Shown one piece after another: positions 34,933 through 44,235 of a stretch of 64,000 nt of DNA (positions within the stretch are counted from its first letter, which is position 1; every line of letters starts with the position of its first letter). The notes beneath the pieces were generated by a model. It did not search any database. It was given only the letters and a program-made list of their open reading frames with translations, and was not told the DNA's origin. The position numbers were made by a program, and so were the translations under genes. Source of the stretch: Bacteroidota bacterium (GTDB lineage Bacteria; Bacteroidota; Bacteroidia; Chitinophagales; Chitinophagaceae); the NCBI GenBank assembly GCA_947448725.1, contig CANFOM010000008.1, forward strand, positions 1-64,000. Reading direction: 5' to 3'.

Positions 34933-37884
34933 ATGAAAAAATTTTTAAGAAATTTTGCTGTCCTATGCTTAACTACCTTATTGGTAATGAGTGCAAAGGC
35001 ACAAAATGCAAGTACTGTTACTGGTACGGTTAAAAATTCAAACACCTCTGAATCGGTAGCTGCCGTTTCTGTAACTTTAAAAGGGTCAAATCAAGGCACT
35101 TATACAGATGATAAAGGTAATTTTAAGATTACCATCACTCAAAAGGCACCCTATATTTTGGTGTTTTCTTCGGTTGGATTTGAATCTAAAGAAGTGACAG
35201 TTGATGCTTCCAATAAAGTAAATGTAACACTTAAACCTTCTTTTGTATTAGGTTCTGAAGTAGTAGTAGCTGCATCAAGAGTAGCGGAAAGAATTCTTGA
35301 ATCACCTGTTACGATTGAAAGAATTAGTAATTCTACTATTAAAAATGCACCTGCTTCTAACTATTATGATATCCTTGGAAATTTAAAAGGGGTAGACGTA
35401 GTAGCAGCAAGTTTAACTTTTAAAAGTATTAGTACAAGAGGTTTTAACGGTAGTGGTAACACCCGTATGAATCAATTAATCGATGGAATGGATAACCAAG
35501 CTCCAGGATTAAACTTCTCTGTGGGTAGCATTGTCGGACTAACCGAATTAGATGTTGATAATATAGAATTATTACCAGGAGCTTCTTCTGCATTGTATGG
35601 TGCAGGAGGTATGAATGGTACTGTTTTAATTAACAGTAAAAGTCCATTTAAATATCAAGGGTTAAGTTTTCAAATTAAATCAGGGATGAACCATGTGGAT
35701 GGTTATGAGCGTCCAAAATCTGGTTATAGCGATTATACCGTAAGATGGGCTAGCAAAATAAATGATCGATTTGCTTATAAAATTTCTGCAGAATCAACAG
35801 AAGCCCAAGATTGGTTGGCTCAAAATACAAATAACTATTCTCGTACAGCTACTGGTTCAAACCCATTGGGTCAAGTCATTGGAGGAGATAGATTGTCTGA
35901 TCCTAACTATGATGGTGTAAACGTATATGGTGATGAAACAACAGTTGATTTAAGAAATTTTAGTGCTTCTTATAAAGCTGGGGTATCAGGTTTAATAGGA
36001 GTTCCAACATTTAATGCATTATATGATGCTGCTGCAGGGTTCAATTCCTATGCTGCCTATGCTGGTTTTTTAGCTGGAGCTACTGGTGCAAAATGGGCTG
36101 CTTTACAAGCCTATGCACCTATTTTATATCTTGATAAAAAAGGCGCTTATGGAAATGTAAGTAGAACTGGATATAATGAAATTGATGTGATAGATCCTAC
36201 CACAAGAAATAATAAAGTATCTGGATCTATTCATTACAAAGTAAGTGATCAAACAGAAGCTTCTTTTAGTGCTTATACTGGAACAGGAAATACTGTTTAT
36301 ACTGGAAGTGACCGTTACTCATTAAAGAACTTACAAATGAGTCAATTCAAATTTGAATTGAAATCTAAAAACTGGTACATAAGAGCTTATGAAACTATTG
36401 AAGATGCCGGTAATTCATTCAATGCTACTATTGCAACTCGTTTATTTAATGAATCATGGAAACAAAGTTATGATAAGACAAGTCCAGAGACAATTGCTGG
36501 TTCTTGGTATCCACAATATTTTGGAGCATTGACTAAAGCAATGGCTGGTGGTGCTAGTGCCGCCGCCGCAGATGCAGCAGCAAGAGCTTATGCTGATTAC
36601 GGTGATCCAGCACACTCAAGACCAAATGGTCCTATAGGTAAAACAGCTGCTTTTAATGCAATAACTTCTAAAGCAATTTCACAAGGTGGTGGTCAATTTA
36701 TTGACAAATCAACTTTAGCAGTAGTGGAAGGGCAATTAAATTTAACAGAGACTTTAGGACTTGATAAATACAATATGGATTTATTAGTTGGTGGAAGTTC
36801 AAAAACTTATACTTTAAATTCACAAGGAACTTTATTTGCGGATACTGCTGGCAAGATTGGAATTAGTGAATCAGGCGCTTATGCACAATTATCAAAGAAA
36901 TTTTTTGGTGATGTATTAAAATTAACTGCTGCAGGACGTTACGATAAACATGAGAATTTCAAAGGACAATTTACACCAAGATTTACCGCAGTAATTAAAG
37001 TGGCGGAAGATAATAACTTACGTGTATCTTATCAAACTGCTTATCGTTTTCCTACAACACAAAACCAATACATTAACTTAACAGTGGGTGGTGGTACTCG
37101 TTTAATGGGAGGCTTGCAAAGTTTAAGAGATCATTATAATTTTAATACTAATCCAGCATATACTGCTGCTAGTGTTGCAGCATTTGGAGCATCTTATTTA
37201 GCAGGGGCATCTAATACTGCTTTATTGCAACAACAAGTATTTGGAGAGTTTAAGCCCGAATCTATGAGTTCATTTGAAGTTGGCTATAAAACTTTAATTG
37301 CTAAAAGATTATTGATTGATTTTTATGCTTATTCTGGTACTTATACCAACTTCATTGGTGGTGTAAATGTGGTACAATCAAGAAATGCGCTTAATCCTTA
37401 TGGAGTATTAAGTGCAGACACTCGTGTTGGGTATAGTATTTCTACGAATGCTACCGCTAATGTATCAACTTCAGGTTGGGGTGTTTCTGCTGATTATATG
37501 TTGCCAGGTAACTTTACTTTTACTAGTAGCTTATACACAGATAATATTGGAGATTTACCAGTTGGATTTATTTCTTATTTTAATACACCAAAATGGAGAG
37601 CAAATTTTGGCTTAAGCAATAGTGGATTTTTATTAAAGAAAAGATTAGGCTTTAGCGCTTCAATGCATTATCAAGATGAGTTAAATTATGAAGGTACTTT
37701 TGCTGTAGGTAAAATAGCTTCTTTTAATACTATTGATGCTGTATTAACTTATAAAGTACCTAGTATTAAATCTTTGATTAAGGCAGGTGGTACCAATATT
37801 TTCAATAAATATTATTACACAGCTTATGGTAGTCCAAAAATTGGTGGATTGTACTATGTAAGCGTAGCTTATAACATATTCTAA
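34933..37884 (+). CDS. TonB-dependent receptor with carboxypeptidase-like regulatory domain
   Basis: A 983-residue outer-membrane active transporter (start ATG 34933, MKKFLRNFAVLC; upstream codons from 34900 are unlikely). A signal peptide ends near AKAQ-N. Domains: carboxypeptidase-regulatory-like beta domain (about 25-115, VTGTVKNSNTSESVAAVSVTLKG), a plug (VVVAASRVAERILESPVTIERI, then FNGSGNTRMNQLIDGMDNQ), and a 22-strand barrel ending in YYVSVAYNIF. The terminal aromatic residue is typical. No SusD-type partner follows, so this is not a standard polysaccharide-utilisation pair; the substrate could be a siderophore, cobalamin or peptide. A strong terminator follows. Confidence 0.92.
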   Translation: MKKFLRNFAVLCLTTLLVMSAKAQNASTVTGTVKNSNTSESVAAVSVTLKGSNQGTYTDDKGNFKITITQKAPYILVFSSVGFESKEVTVDASNKVNVTLKPSFVLGSEVVVAASRVAERILESPVTIERISNSTIKNAPASNYYDILGNLKGVDVVAASLTFKSISTRGFNGSGNTRMNQLIDGMDNQAPGLNFSVGSIVGLTELDVDNIELLPGASSALYGAGGMNGTVLINSKSPFKYQGLSFQIKSGMNHVDGYERPKSGYSDYTVRWASKINDRFAYKISAESTEAQDWLAQNTNNYSRTATGSNPLGQVIGGDRLSDPNYDGVNVYGDETTVDLRNFSASYKAGVSGLIGVPTFNALYDAAAGFNSYAAYAGFLAGATGAKWAALQAYAPILYLDKKGAYGNVSRTGYNEIDVIDPTTRNNKVSGSIHYKVSDQTEASFSAYTGTGNTVYTGSDRYSLKNLQMSQFKFELKSKNWYIRAYETIEDAGNSFNATIATRLFNESWKQSYDKTSPETIAGSWYPQYFGALTKAMAGGASAAAADAAARAYADYGDPAHSRPNGPIGKTAAFNAITSKAISQGGGQFIDKSTLAVVEGQLNLTETLGLDKYNMDLLVGGSSKTYTLNSQGTLFADTAGKIGISESGAYAQLSKKFFGDVLKLTAAGRYDKHENFKGQFTPRFTAVIKVAEDNNLRVSYQTAYRFPTTQNQYINLTVGGGTRLMGGLQSLRDHYNFNTNPAYTAASVAAFGASYLAGASNTALLQQQVFGEFKPESMSSFEVGYKTLIAKRLLIDFYAYSGTYTNFIGGVNVVQSRNALNPYGVLSADTRVGYSISTNATANVSTSGWGVSADYMLPGNFTFTSSLYTDNIGDLPVGFISYFNTPKWRANFGLSNSGFLLKKRLGFSASMHYQDELNYEGTFAVGKIASFNTIDAVLTYKVPSIKSLIKAGGTNIFNKYYYTAYGSPKIGGLYYVSVAYNIF

Positions 37885-37908
37885 GATATTTAGGATGGGT
37901 TAGTCCTA

Positions 37909-37946
37909 ATCCCTTCCTCCCTGTTTGGGCGGAGGGGATTTTTTTT
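37909..37946 (+). terminator. Rho-independent terminator after the TonB receptor
   Basis: Ten-pair stem AATCCCTTCC (37909-37918) with GGAGGGGATT (37931-37940), then a T-run to 37946. Confidence 0.85.
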
Positions 37947-38012
37947 ATGACCTAGAATTACTTTTTTCTTGTATAAAACTCTATTTTTGCATCTCAAATT
38001 AAAATTAGATTC

Positions 38013-38999
38013 ATGCGATCAATAGCCTTAAGAGAAGCCATCCGCGAAGCAATGAGTGAGGAAATGAGAAGGGATGAGCGAGTTTTGCTAATGGGGGAAG
38101 AAGTAGCCGAATACAATGGTGCTTATAAAGTAAGCCAAGGGATGTTGGCCGAATTCGGGTCTAAACGTGTTATTGATACTCCAATTTCAGAATTGGGCTT
38201 TACAGCAGTTGCTGTGGGGGCGGCTCAAAATGGCTTGAGACCCATTGTTGAATTCATGACCTGGAACTTTGCCGTATTGCCTTTAGATCAAATTTTGAAT
38301 ACAGCTAGTAAGATGTTGGCCATGAGTGGTGGACAAATAGGATGTCCTATTGTAATGAGAGGCCCCAATGGAAGTGCTGGTCAGTTAGGTGCGCAACATT
38401 CTACTGCTTTTGAAAGTTATTTAGCCAATATTCCTGGTATTAAAGTAGTGTCTACAGCAAGTGCTTATGACGCTAAAGGATTGCTTAAACAAGCTATTAG
38501 ATATGAAGAAGATCCTATAATGTTTTTGGAATCGGAAGTGATGTATGGCGATAAAGAGGAAGTGCCTGATGAAGAATATTACATTCCATTAGGCCTTGCC
38601 GCAGTTAAAAAACCAGGTAGGGATGTAACGATTGTATCTTATAGCAAAATGATGAAAGTGGCGCTAGGGGCCGCTGCAGAATTAGAAAAAGAAGGCATCA
38701 GTGCAGAAGTGATCGATTTAAGAACCATTCGTCCTTTGGATTGGATGACTGTTTTAGAAAGTGTAAAAAAAACAAACAGATTGGTTATTATTGAAGAGCA
38801 ATGGCCATTTGCTTCAGTATCTTCAGAATTAAGTTACCGCATTCAAAAAGAAGGCTTTGATTATTTAGATGCACCTATAAGAAGAATTACCAGTGCTGAT
38901 GCACCAATGCATTATGCGCCCAATTTAACAGCTTTGGCTATTCCTGACATTGCTAGGTCGGTAAAATTGGTGAAGGAAATAATGCATCAATACAAATAG
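38013..38999 (+). CDS. pdhB: Pyruvate dehydrogenase E1 component subunit beta
   Basis: Thiamine-diphosphate-dependent 2-oxoacid dehydrogenase beta subunit, 328 residues. Key patterns are REAIREAMSEEMRRDERVLLMGEEVAEYNGAYKVS at the N-terminus, the GLRPIVEFMTWNF strand, the QHSTAFESYLANIPGIKVV segment and the C-terminal transketolase half (SAEVIDLRTIRPLDWMTVLESV). It pairs with a separate alpha subunit, not present here, and E2/E3 of the complex. Assignment to the pyruvate rather than branched-chain complex is by similarity. A TATTTTTG box at 37982-37989 precedes it. Confidence 0.95.
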   Translation: MRSIALREAIREAMSEEMRRDERVLLMGEEVAEYNGAYKVSQGMLAEFGSKRVIDTPISELGFTAVAVGAAQNGLRPIVEFMTWNFAVLPLDQILNTASKMLAMSGGQIGCPIVMRGPNGSAGQLGAQHSTAFESYLANIPGIKVVSTASAYDAKGLLKQAIRYEEDPIMFLESEVMYGDKEEVPDEEYYIPLGLAAVKKPGRDVTIVSYSKMMKVALGAAAELEKEGISAEVIDLRTIRPLDWMTVLESVKKTNRLVIIEEQWPFASVSSELSYRIQKEGFDYLDAPIRRITSADAPMHYAPNLTALAIPDIARSVKLVKEIMHQYK

Positions 39000-39064
39000 G
39001 GATTCGATAATCCTTTATTTGAGCCTTTTATACAGTTTAACAATAAATTCAACATCTTTTTATC

Positions 39065-39090
39065 AATATCCCTCACAAAGGGATATTTTT
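39065..39090 (+). terminator. Hairpin terminator after pdhB
   Basis: AATATCCCT (39065-39073), loop CACAA, AGGGATATT (39079-39087), then T residues to 39090. A TATTTTTG box overlaps the end of it and could serve lepB. Confidence 0.7.
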
Positions 39091-39113
39091 GTTTATAATA
39101 ATACACAACAATT

Positions 39114-40625
39114 ATGGGCGTTCTATTTTTGATTATTTTTTGGTTTGGCTGGCATATAGGTATTTATAGCATGCTTAAAAAAGCTGGCGTAGATAATACC
39201 AAAGCAATAATACCTATTTACAATACTTGGGAAGTGGTTAAACTATGTCAAATACCAAAAATTTGGTTTTGGATACAGCTAATTCCTATACTTGGCCAGT
39301 TTGTAAGTTTATGGATTTCTATCATTTTTGTGATGCATTTCAAAAAAGTAAATTTAATTCAACATGCTTTAACAGTTTTCGTTCCATTTATATACCTGCC
39401 TTATATAGGTTTTTCAAAAGATGCAAAATGGTATGGTGATGCCGCTTTGGTACATTACCATAAACCCGCTTCCAGAGAATGGATAGATGCTGCTGTATTT
39501 GCGGTGGTGGCTGCCACTTTAATTAGAACTTTTATTTTTGAAGCCTATGTGATTCCAACGGAAAGTATGGAGAAAACTTTATTGGTAAATGATTTCTTAT
39601 TTGTAGATAAAATTACTTTTGGTGCTAGAGTTCCTCAAACGCCCATATCATTTCCTTTTGTGCACAATACTATGCCAGGTGCACCAACAACCCCTTCTTA
39701 TGTAAAATGGGTTCAATTAGATTATAGTAGGTTACCTAAAATTAGAGACATCAATAGAAATGATGTAGTAGTGTTTAATTTTCCTGCAGGCGATACTATT
39801 ATTAACGACCCAGACTATGGAAGTAAAAATCCATATTACGATGTGTTAAGATCTCCTGAATTTAATGGAGATAGAGAAAAATTAAAAGCGCAATTTCCTA
39901 TTTTAGTTCATCCTATTGATAAAACAGATAACTATATAAAAAGATGTGTGGGAGTTCCTGGTGATTTGATACAAGTAAAAGAGAGTCGTTTATGGATCAA
40001 TGGTCAACCTGCCTATGTTGCCCCTAATGCTCAAACAGAATATTTAGTAGTCACCAATGGCAAGCCCATTCCAGAAGATTTTGTGGAAGATAGCCTTGGC
40101 ATAAGCACTACCGATGCCACAAACGATTTTAGAATGATAGATGGAAGAACCAATACCTATTTAATTAATATGACCGCAGGCGCAGCAGCCAGTTTAAAAA
40201 ACATACCTCAAGTAGTCTCGGTTACAAACTATGTCGAAAACACAGTGGGCTATACTTTTCCCAATGATGTAGCGCATTTCCCTTTCTCGGTTGATAATTT
40301 TGGACCTATTCGTATTCCTAAGAAAGATGATATCCTTAGTTTGAATGATAGTACCATCGAATTGTATCGCCGACTCATTACTAATTACGAGCACAATACT
40401 TTAGATAAAGTAAATGGTCAATACTTATTAAATGGGAAACCAGCTACTACCTATACTGTGAAACAGAATTATTACTGGATGATGGGCGACAATCGCCATA
40501 GAAGTCAGGATAGCCGTTATTGGGGCTATGTGCCAGAAACACATATCGTGGGTAGAGCAGCTTTAATTTGGTTTAGTTACAATAAATCTATTAGGTGGAG
40601 TCGTCTATTTAATCGCATTAAATAA
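39114..40625 (+). CDS. lepB: Signal peptidase I (large Bacteroidota form)
   Basis: Inner-membrane serine protease that removes signal peptides. A 503-residue version, roughly twice the E. coli catalytic core because of an N-terminal DUF5684-like membrane region (about three helices in residues 1-100) and a long insert between active-site motifs. The catalytic Ser151 is in PTESMEKTLL; the Lys276 is in DNYIKRCVGVPGD. The C-terminal GDNRHRSQDSRYWG motif completes the S26 fold. The cytidine deaminase begins five bases after the stop codon, so the two form an operon. Confidence 0.95.
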   Translation: MGVLFLIIFWFGWHIGIYSMLKKAGVDNTKAIIPIYNTWEVVKLCQIPKIWFWIQLIPILGQFVSLWISIIFVMHFKKVNLIQHALTVFVPFIYLPYIGFSKDAKWYGDAALVHYHKPASREWIDAAVFAVVAATLIRTFIFEAYVIPTESMEKTLLVNDFLFVDKITFGARVPQTPISFPFVHNTMPGAPTTPSYVKWVQLDYSRLPKIRDINRNDVVVFNFPAGDTIINDPDYGSKNPYYDVLRSPEFNGDREKLKAQFPILVHPIDKTDNYIKRCVGVPGDLIQVKESRLWINGQPAYVAPNAQTEYLVVTNGKPIPEDFVEDSLGISTTDATNDFRMIDGRTNTYLINMTAGAAASLKNIPQVVSVTNYVENTVGYTFPNDVAHFPFSVDNFGPIRIPKKDDILSLNDSTIELYRRLITNYEHNTLDKVNGQYLLNGKPATTYTVKQNYYWMMGDNRHRSQDSRYWGYVPETHIVGRAALIWFSYNKSIRWSRLFNRIK

Positions 40626-40629
40626 ATCA

Positions 40630-41112
40630 ATGCTAAAAAAATACGAATTTGAATATGAGTTATTAGATCATGCAGGCTTGCTATCAATAGCAAATCAAGC
40701 ATTGCTAAATGCCGCTATTAAAGCTACTGAAACTGCGTATGCCCCTTATTCAAATTTTAAAGTAGGTGCCGCAGCTTTATTGTCAACTGGTCAAATCATC
40801 ATTGGATCGAATCAAGAAAGTGCTAGTTTCCCGGTAGGTATTTGTGCCGAAAGAACTTTATTAAATAGTATTGGTAGTCAATACCCCGCTGCATCTATCA
40901 TTGCAATGGCCATTAGTTATGATCCATTAAATAAACCATCCATAGAACCTATTTCGCCTTGTGGAATGTGCAGACAATCTTTATTGGATTATGAAACAAG
41001 GTATCAAGCACCTATTAAAATTATTCTAGCAGGAAAGTCTGGCCCCGTTATGGTATTGCCATCTGCAGCAAATTTATTGCCCTTTGGTTTTGATGGGGCA
41101 ATTTTACAATAA
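40630..41112 (+). CDS. cdd: Cytidine deaminase
   Basis: Zinc enzyme of pyrimidine salvage that converts cytidine to uridine. The 160-residue protein has the zinc motif: CAERTLL (Cys and catalytic Glu), and PCGMCRQ (two Cys). The N-terminal APYSNFKVGAAALLSTG segment holds the conserved substrate-binding Phe/Asn. The family range is 125-165 residues, so the length is typical. It sits four bases after lepB and its stop codon is seven bases from the convergent ogt gene. Confidence 0.94.
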   Translation: MLKKYEFEYELLDHAGLLSIANQALLNAAIKATETAYAPYSNFKVGAAALLSTGQIIIGSNQESASFPVGICAERTLLNSIGSQYPAASIIAMAISYDPLNKPSIEPISPCGMCRQSLLDYETRYQAPIKIILAGKSGPVMVLPSAANLLPFGFDGAILQ

Positions 41113-41119
41113 GCCCTTC

Positions 41120-41620
41120 TTAAAATAAGGTTTGTACACCCAATTCCAATCTGAACTCGTGTTGAAGCAACCATTTTTTTCTGGATTTACCCCAAGCATA
41201 TCCTACCAAAGATCTATCGGCGCCAACGATTCTATGACAAGGAACAATAATGGCTATTTTATTTTTACCATTGGCAGAAGCAGCAGCACGCACTAAATTA
41301 GGGTCGCCCATTTTTTTGGCCAATTCGCCATAGCTTAAAGTTTTTGAAAAGGGGACCTCATACAATTCTTTCCAAACCTTTTGCTGAAACTCTGTTCCAG
41401 CTTGATTAATGGCCACACTAAAATGTTTTCTTTTTCCTGCAAAGTATTCAATCAATTCGTCGATGCATTGGTTAATAACCTCTGGAGTGGTAGTAGAAAT
41501 TGTTAACTGATTCAATTTTGCATCCTCTATAAAAACCAATTCTTCTATACAAAATTCATCGGCCACTATTTTAATGATGCCAATGGGGCTATGATAAATT
41601 TGTGTATAGTTGGCTATCAT
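41120..41620 (-). CDS. ogt: Methylated-DNA-[protein]-cysteine S-methyltransferase
   Basis: DNA-repair protein that removes alkyl groups from O6-alkylguanine in a single-turnover transfer. The 166-residue protein has the active-site Cys128 in IIVPCHRIVG, the helix-turn-helix recognition segment (AKKMGDPNLVRAAASANGKN), and a C-terminal AWGKSRKKWLLQHE. No Ada regulatory domain is fused. The start codon is the ATG at 41620; the stop of csaA at the same place shares the overlap (stop and start overlap by one base), which suggests co-transcription. Confidence 0.95.
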   Translation of the reverse strand: MIANYTQIYHSPIGIIKIVADEFCIEELVFIEDAKLNQLTISTTTPEVINQCIDELIEYFAGKRKHFSVAINQAGTEFQQKVWKELYEVPFSKTLSYGELAKKMGDPNLVRAAASANGKNKIAIIVPCHRIVGADRSLVGYAWGKSRKKWLLQHEFRLELGVQTLF

Positions 41621-41949
41621 TATCCGATGGGTTGGCCATTTGTGACAGGTAAGGAAGGGTGTAGTAAAATGACTTCCTGCGCTTCATTGTAAACACCTAA
41701 TACCAAGCATTCACTTATAAAATTGGCAATTTGTTTTGGAGGAAAATTAACCACTGCAATGATTTGTTTGCCCACTAAGTTATCTATAGAGTAATGGTCT
41801 GTAATTTGAGCAGATGATTTTTTAATACCCAATGGACCAAAGTCAATACTTAATTGATAAGCAGGTTTTTTTGCTTTAGGAAATGCAGCTACCGTTAATA
41901 TTGTGCCGCATCGGATGTCTACTTTTGTAAAATCGTCCCAGGTTATCAT
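41620..41949 (-). CDS. csaA: tRNA-binding protein CsaA-like (EMAP domain)
   Basis: A 109-residue single-domain protein of the CsaA/tRNA-binding EMAP family. Visible features are TWDDFTKVDIRCGTILTVAAFPKAKKPAYQLSIDFG and KKSSAQITDHYSIDNLVGKQIIAVVNFPPKQIANFISECLVLG, a dimeric OB-fold. In Bacillus CsaA is a chaperone-like secretion factor; the tRNA-binding role is by family. It overlaps the downstream ogt by one base. A 33-base gap separates it from the SirB1-like gene upstream. Confidence 0.9.
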   Translation of the reverse strand: MITWDDFTKVDIRCGTILTVAAFPKAKKPAYQLSIDFGPLGIKKSSAQITDHYSIDNLVGKQIIAVVNFPPKQIANFISECLVLGVYNEAQEVILLHPSLPVTNGQPIG

Positions 41950-41982
41950 AATTCCTAAAATTTCTACCTAAAAGTACAATGC

Positions 41983-42852
41983 TTAGGTTAATAAATTGGC
42001 TAATTCTATGAGGTCATTTTGTTTGTATTGCAGGGTAGGGCTTTGGAAACATTTTGCAAATTCTAATAAATGCTTTTTAATAATAGCTGTATTGGATAGT
42101 TGCTTGTAATAACTATTTTTGGGTTCTATATTGCTTCTAAGCATGTATTGATCTAAGTCTTTTTGTGAAAAGGCATTCCCAGTAGTCCCTTCTACATAAA
42201 ACTGGATGAATTCTTGAGGATTAGGAACAATTTCCTCTGGATCCCAATCGGAAGTATAAAAAGCTATGATACACTGCTTGGGTATATTTATAAAATGGGC
42301 TTGAATATCTAATTGCTGACAAAGTTCGGCATATAATAAGGTATTGGCAATGGCATTTCCCTTTTTGGATTGTAAGGGAGCTGCTATTAAAAACTCTTCT
42401 GGTTTTTCATAATTCACTTCTACTCCTTTTATCTGGTAGTAATTATATAAGATATTTCTAATAACGTTAGCTTGTTCTAAGGGCGTTAAATAATTGTTTA
42501 ATTCAAGCCAAATATTACGTCTAATTTTTTCCATTTGATGACGTAAGGTATCTAATGCCAACTCGGGAAATTGAAACTGTGTCACTAATAAAGCACCTTC
42601 AAATAAAGAGGCATTGGGGTCGGCGTTCCATTTTGTAAAAGCTTCCCTCAAATCTTGTAAGCGAAGTTTATAAATCATTATTTCAATCCGTTCCAAAGTG
42701 GCTTCGTCTAAAGTATTTTCCCATAAATGTTCTAAGTCAGGAATAATAGGGGATCCATAAACTAACAATCGATCAGCAATGGTATTAAACACTTCCTCAT
42801 CTGGGTCGTCAATCAATTTAAATAAAGCGTTTATTTCGGATACTTTTTGCAT
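41983..42852 (-). CDS. SirB1/transglutaminase-like family protein
   Basis: A 289-residue cytosolic protein with no signal. The region around residues 110-205 (YYQIKGVEVNYEKPEEFLIAAPLQSKKGNAIANTLLYAELCQQLDIQAHFINIPKQCIIAFY) resembles the SirB1/transglutaminase-like fold, where the core helix normally carries GIPI and a conserved Tyr. A catalytic Cys is not present at the expected spot (NAIANTLLYAELC ends with a Cys four residues further). The N-terminal 100 residues are helical and unrecognised, with HEAT-like acidity. The function is unknown. Confidence 0.6.
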   Translation of the reverse strand: MQKVSEINALFKLIDDPDEEVFNTIADRLLVYGSPIIPDLEHLWENTLDEATLERIEIMIYKLRLQDLREAFTKWNADPNASLFEGALLVTQFQFPELALDTLRHQMEKIRRNIWLELNNYLTPLEQANVIRNILYNYYQIKGVEVNYEKPEEFLIAAPLQSKKGNAIANTLLYAELCQQLDIQAHFINIPKQCIIAFYTSDWDPEEIVPNPQEFIQFYVEGTTGNAFSQKDLDQYMLRSNIEPKNSYYKQLSNTAIIKKHLLEFAKCFQSPTLQYKQNDLIELANLLT

Positions 42853-43056
42853 AGACAGGCTAATAGTGGTTGTAAATATTATTCAAATCAACGCAAAATA
42901 TTGACAATTCACGATTATACTTATCCTATAGGTGTGGATATATTTAACAAATGTTTACATAATAAATAGAATTATTAAACGTTCGGCTAAATATCTGCTA
43001 TTTAAAGACAGTAGTATTGGTATTTGTCTTTTCTTTGTATATACAACGAAAAGCAA

Positions 43057-44148
43057 ATGTCAACCCCTACTACAGCCACTCCTAAATTTCCAGTAATGGC
43101 TAAATCATTACATGCCGAATTAAAAAGTAGAGTCAATCAATATTTAGCAGAACATGCTATCAAGGCAACTGGAAATTATAAATTGTTTTCAAAAGCCATT
43201 ATACTGCTTACTTTATTTGTTCTTATTTACATTCATTTAGTATTTTTTACTCCACCAGTTTTTTATGCAATTATTGAATGTATTATTTTTGGTGGGTTAA
43301 TCGCAGCTATTGGATTTAATGTGATGCACGATGGAAGTCATGGCAGTTTTAGCAAATATGCTTGGTTAAATAAATTAGCTTCTTCTTCCATAAGTGTTTT
43401 AGGTGCTAGTAGATTTATGTGGGCTATGAAACATGTTACCTTACACCATACTTTCACGAATATTGATGGGGTAGACGACGATATTGAAGTGGGCGCCTTA
43501 ATGAGAATGGCACCTACACAAAAACATTATGTATTACATCGTTTTCAACATATTTATTTTTGGGTGTTGTATATGCTATTGTATATTTTTTGGATCTTTT
43601 TTGCTGATTATAAAAAATATTTTTCTGGTAAAATTGGTTCAGTTGAAATAAAGAACATGAGCATTGCAGATCATATTGAATTTTGGGCTGTTAAATTGTA
43701 TCATGTTATTGTATTTGTAGTGTTGCCTATTTATATGGTTGGTTGGGTAAGTTGGCTGGTTGGGTTTTTAGTAATAGGTTGTTTTGCAGGCTTTGTTTTA
43801 AGTATTGTATTTCAATTAGCACATACGGTTACCGAAACAGCATTCCCTGTTGCTATTCAACCCGAAAATAAAATGCCAGATGAGTTTGCTACGCATCAAA
43901 TTCAAACTACTGCGAACTTTGCAACCAAAAGCAAATTGGTAAGCTGGTTGGTGGGTGGATTGAATTTTCAAATTGAACATCATTTGTTTCCAAAAATTTC
44001 TCATGTTCATTATCCTGCTATTTCTAAAATAGTTAAAGAAACCTGTGCCGATTTTAAATTAAAATACATTGAGTATCCAACTGTGTTAAGTGCCATAAAA
44101 GCGCATGTTCAGTATCTTAAATTAATGAGTAAGCCTGCCCTACAATAA
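43057..44148 (+). CDS. Fatty acid desaturase, membrane-bound histidine-box type
   Basis: A 363-residue membrane enzyme (ATG 43057, MSTPTTATPKF; the open frame reaches 43024 but the leading TTG is unlikely). Three histidine boxes bind the di-iron site: HDGSH (about residue 92), HVTLHHTF (about 127) and QIEHHLFP (about 306). Four hydrophobic segments lie at about 40-65, 70-90, 160-185 and 215-260. The pattern matches front-end/acyl-lipid desaturases (delta-6-like) of Bacteroidota. A strong terminator follows, and the leader of about 205 bases contains nothing else. Confidence 0.92.
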   Translation: MSTPTTATPKFPVMAKSLHAELKSRVNQYLAEHAIKATGNYKLFSKAIILLTLFVLIYIHLVFFTPPVFYAIIECIIFGGLIAAIGFNVMHDGSHGSFSKYAWLNKLASSSISVLGASRFMWAMKHVTLHHTFTNIDGVDDDIEVGALMRMAPTQKHYVLHRFQHIYFWVLYMLLYIFWIFFADYKKYFSGKIGSVEIKNMSIADHIEFWAVKLYHVIVFVVLPIYMVGWVSWLVGFLVIGCFAGFVLSIVFQLAHTVTETAFPVAIQPENKMPDEFATHQIQTTANFATKSKLVSWLVGGLNFQIEHHLFPKISHVHYPAISKIVKETCADFKLKYIEYPTVLSAIKAHVQYLKLMSKPALQ

Positions 44149-44179
44149 ATTAAGTTTTAATACAATAGGATAAGATAAA

Positions 44180-44213
44180 AAAAGTCCCCTCGATTATTCG
44201 AGGGGACTTTTTT
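44180..44213. terminator. Bidirectional terminator between desaturase and topA
   Basis: Perfect 13-bp stem AAAGTCCCCTCGA (44181-44193), loop TTAT, TCGAGGGGACTTT (44198-44210), flanked by A-runs on the left and T-runs on the right. It can terminate both converging genes. Confidence 0.92.
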
Positions 44214-44235
44214 AGTATAGGAAAGAATGAATTAA

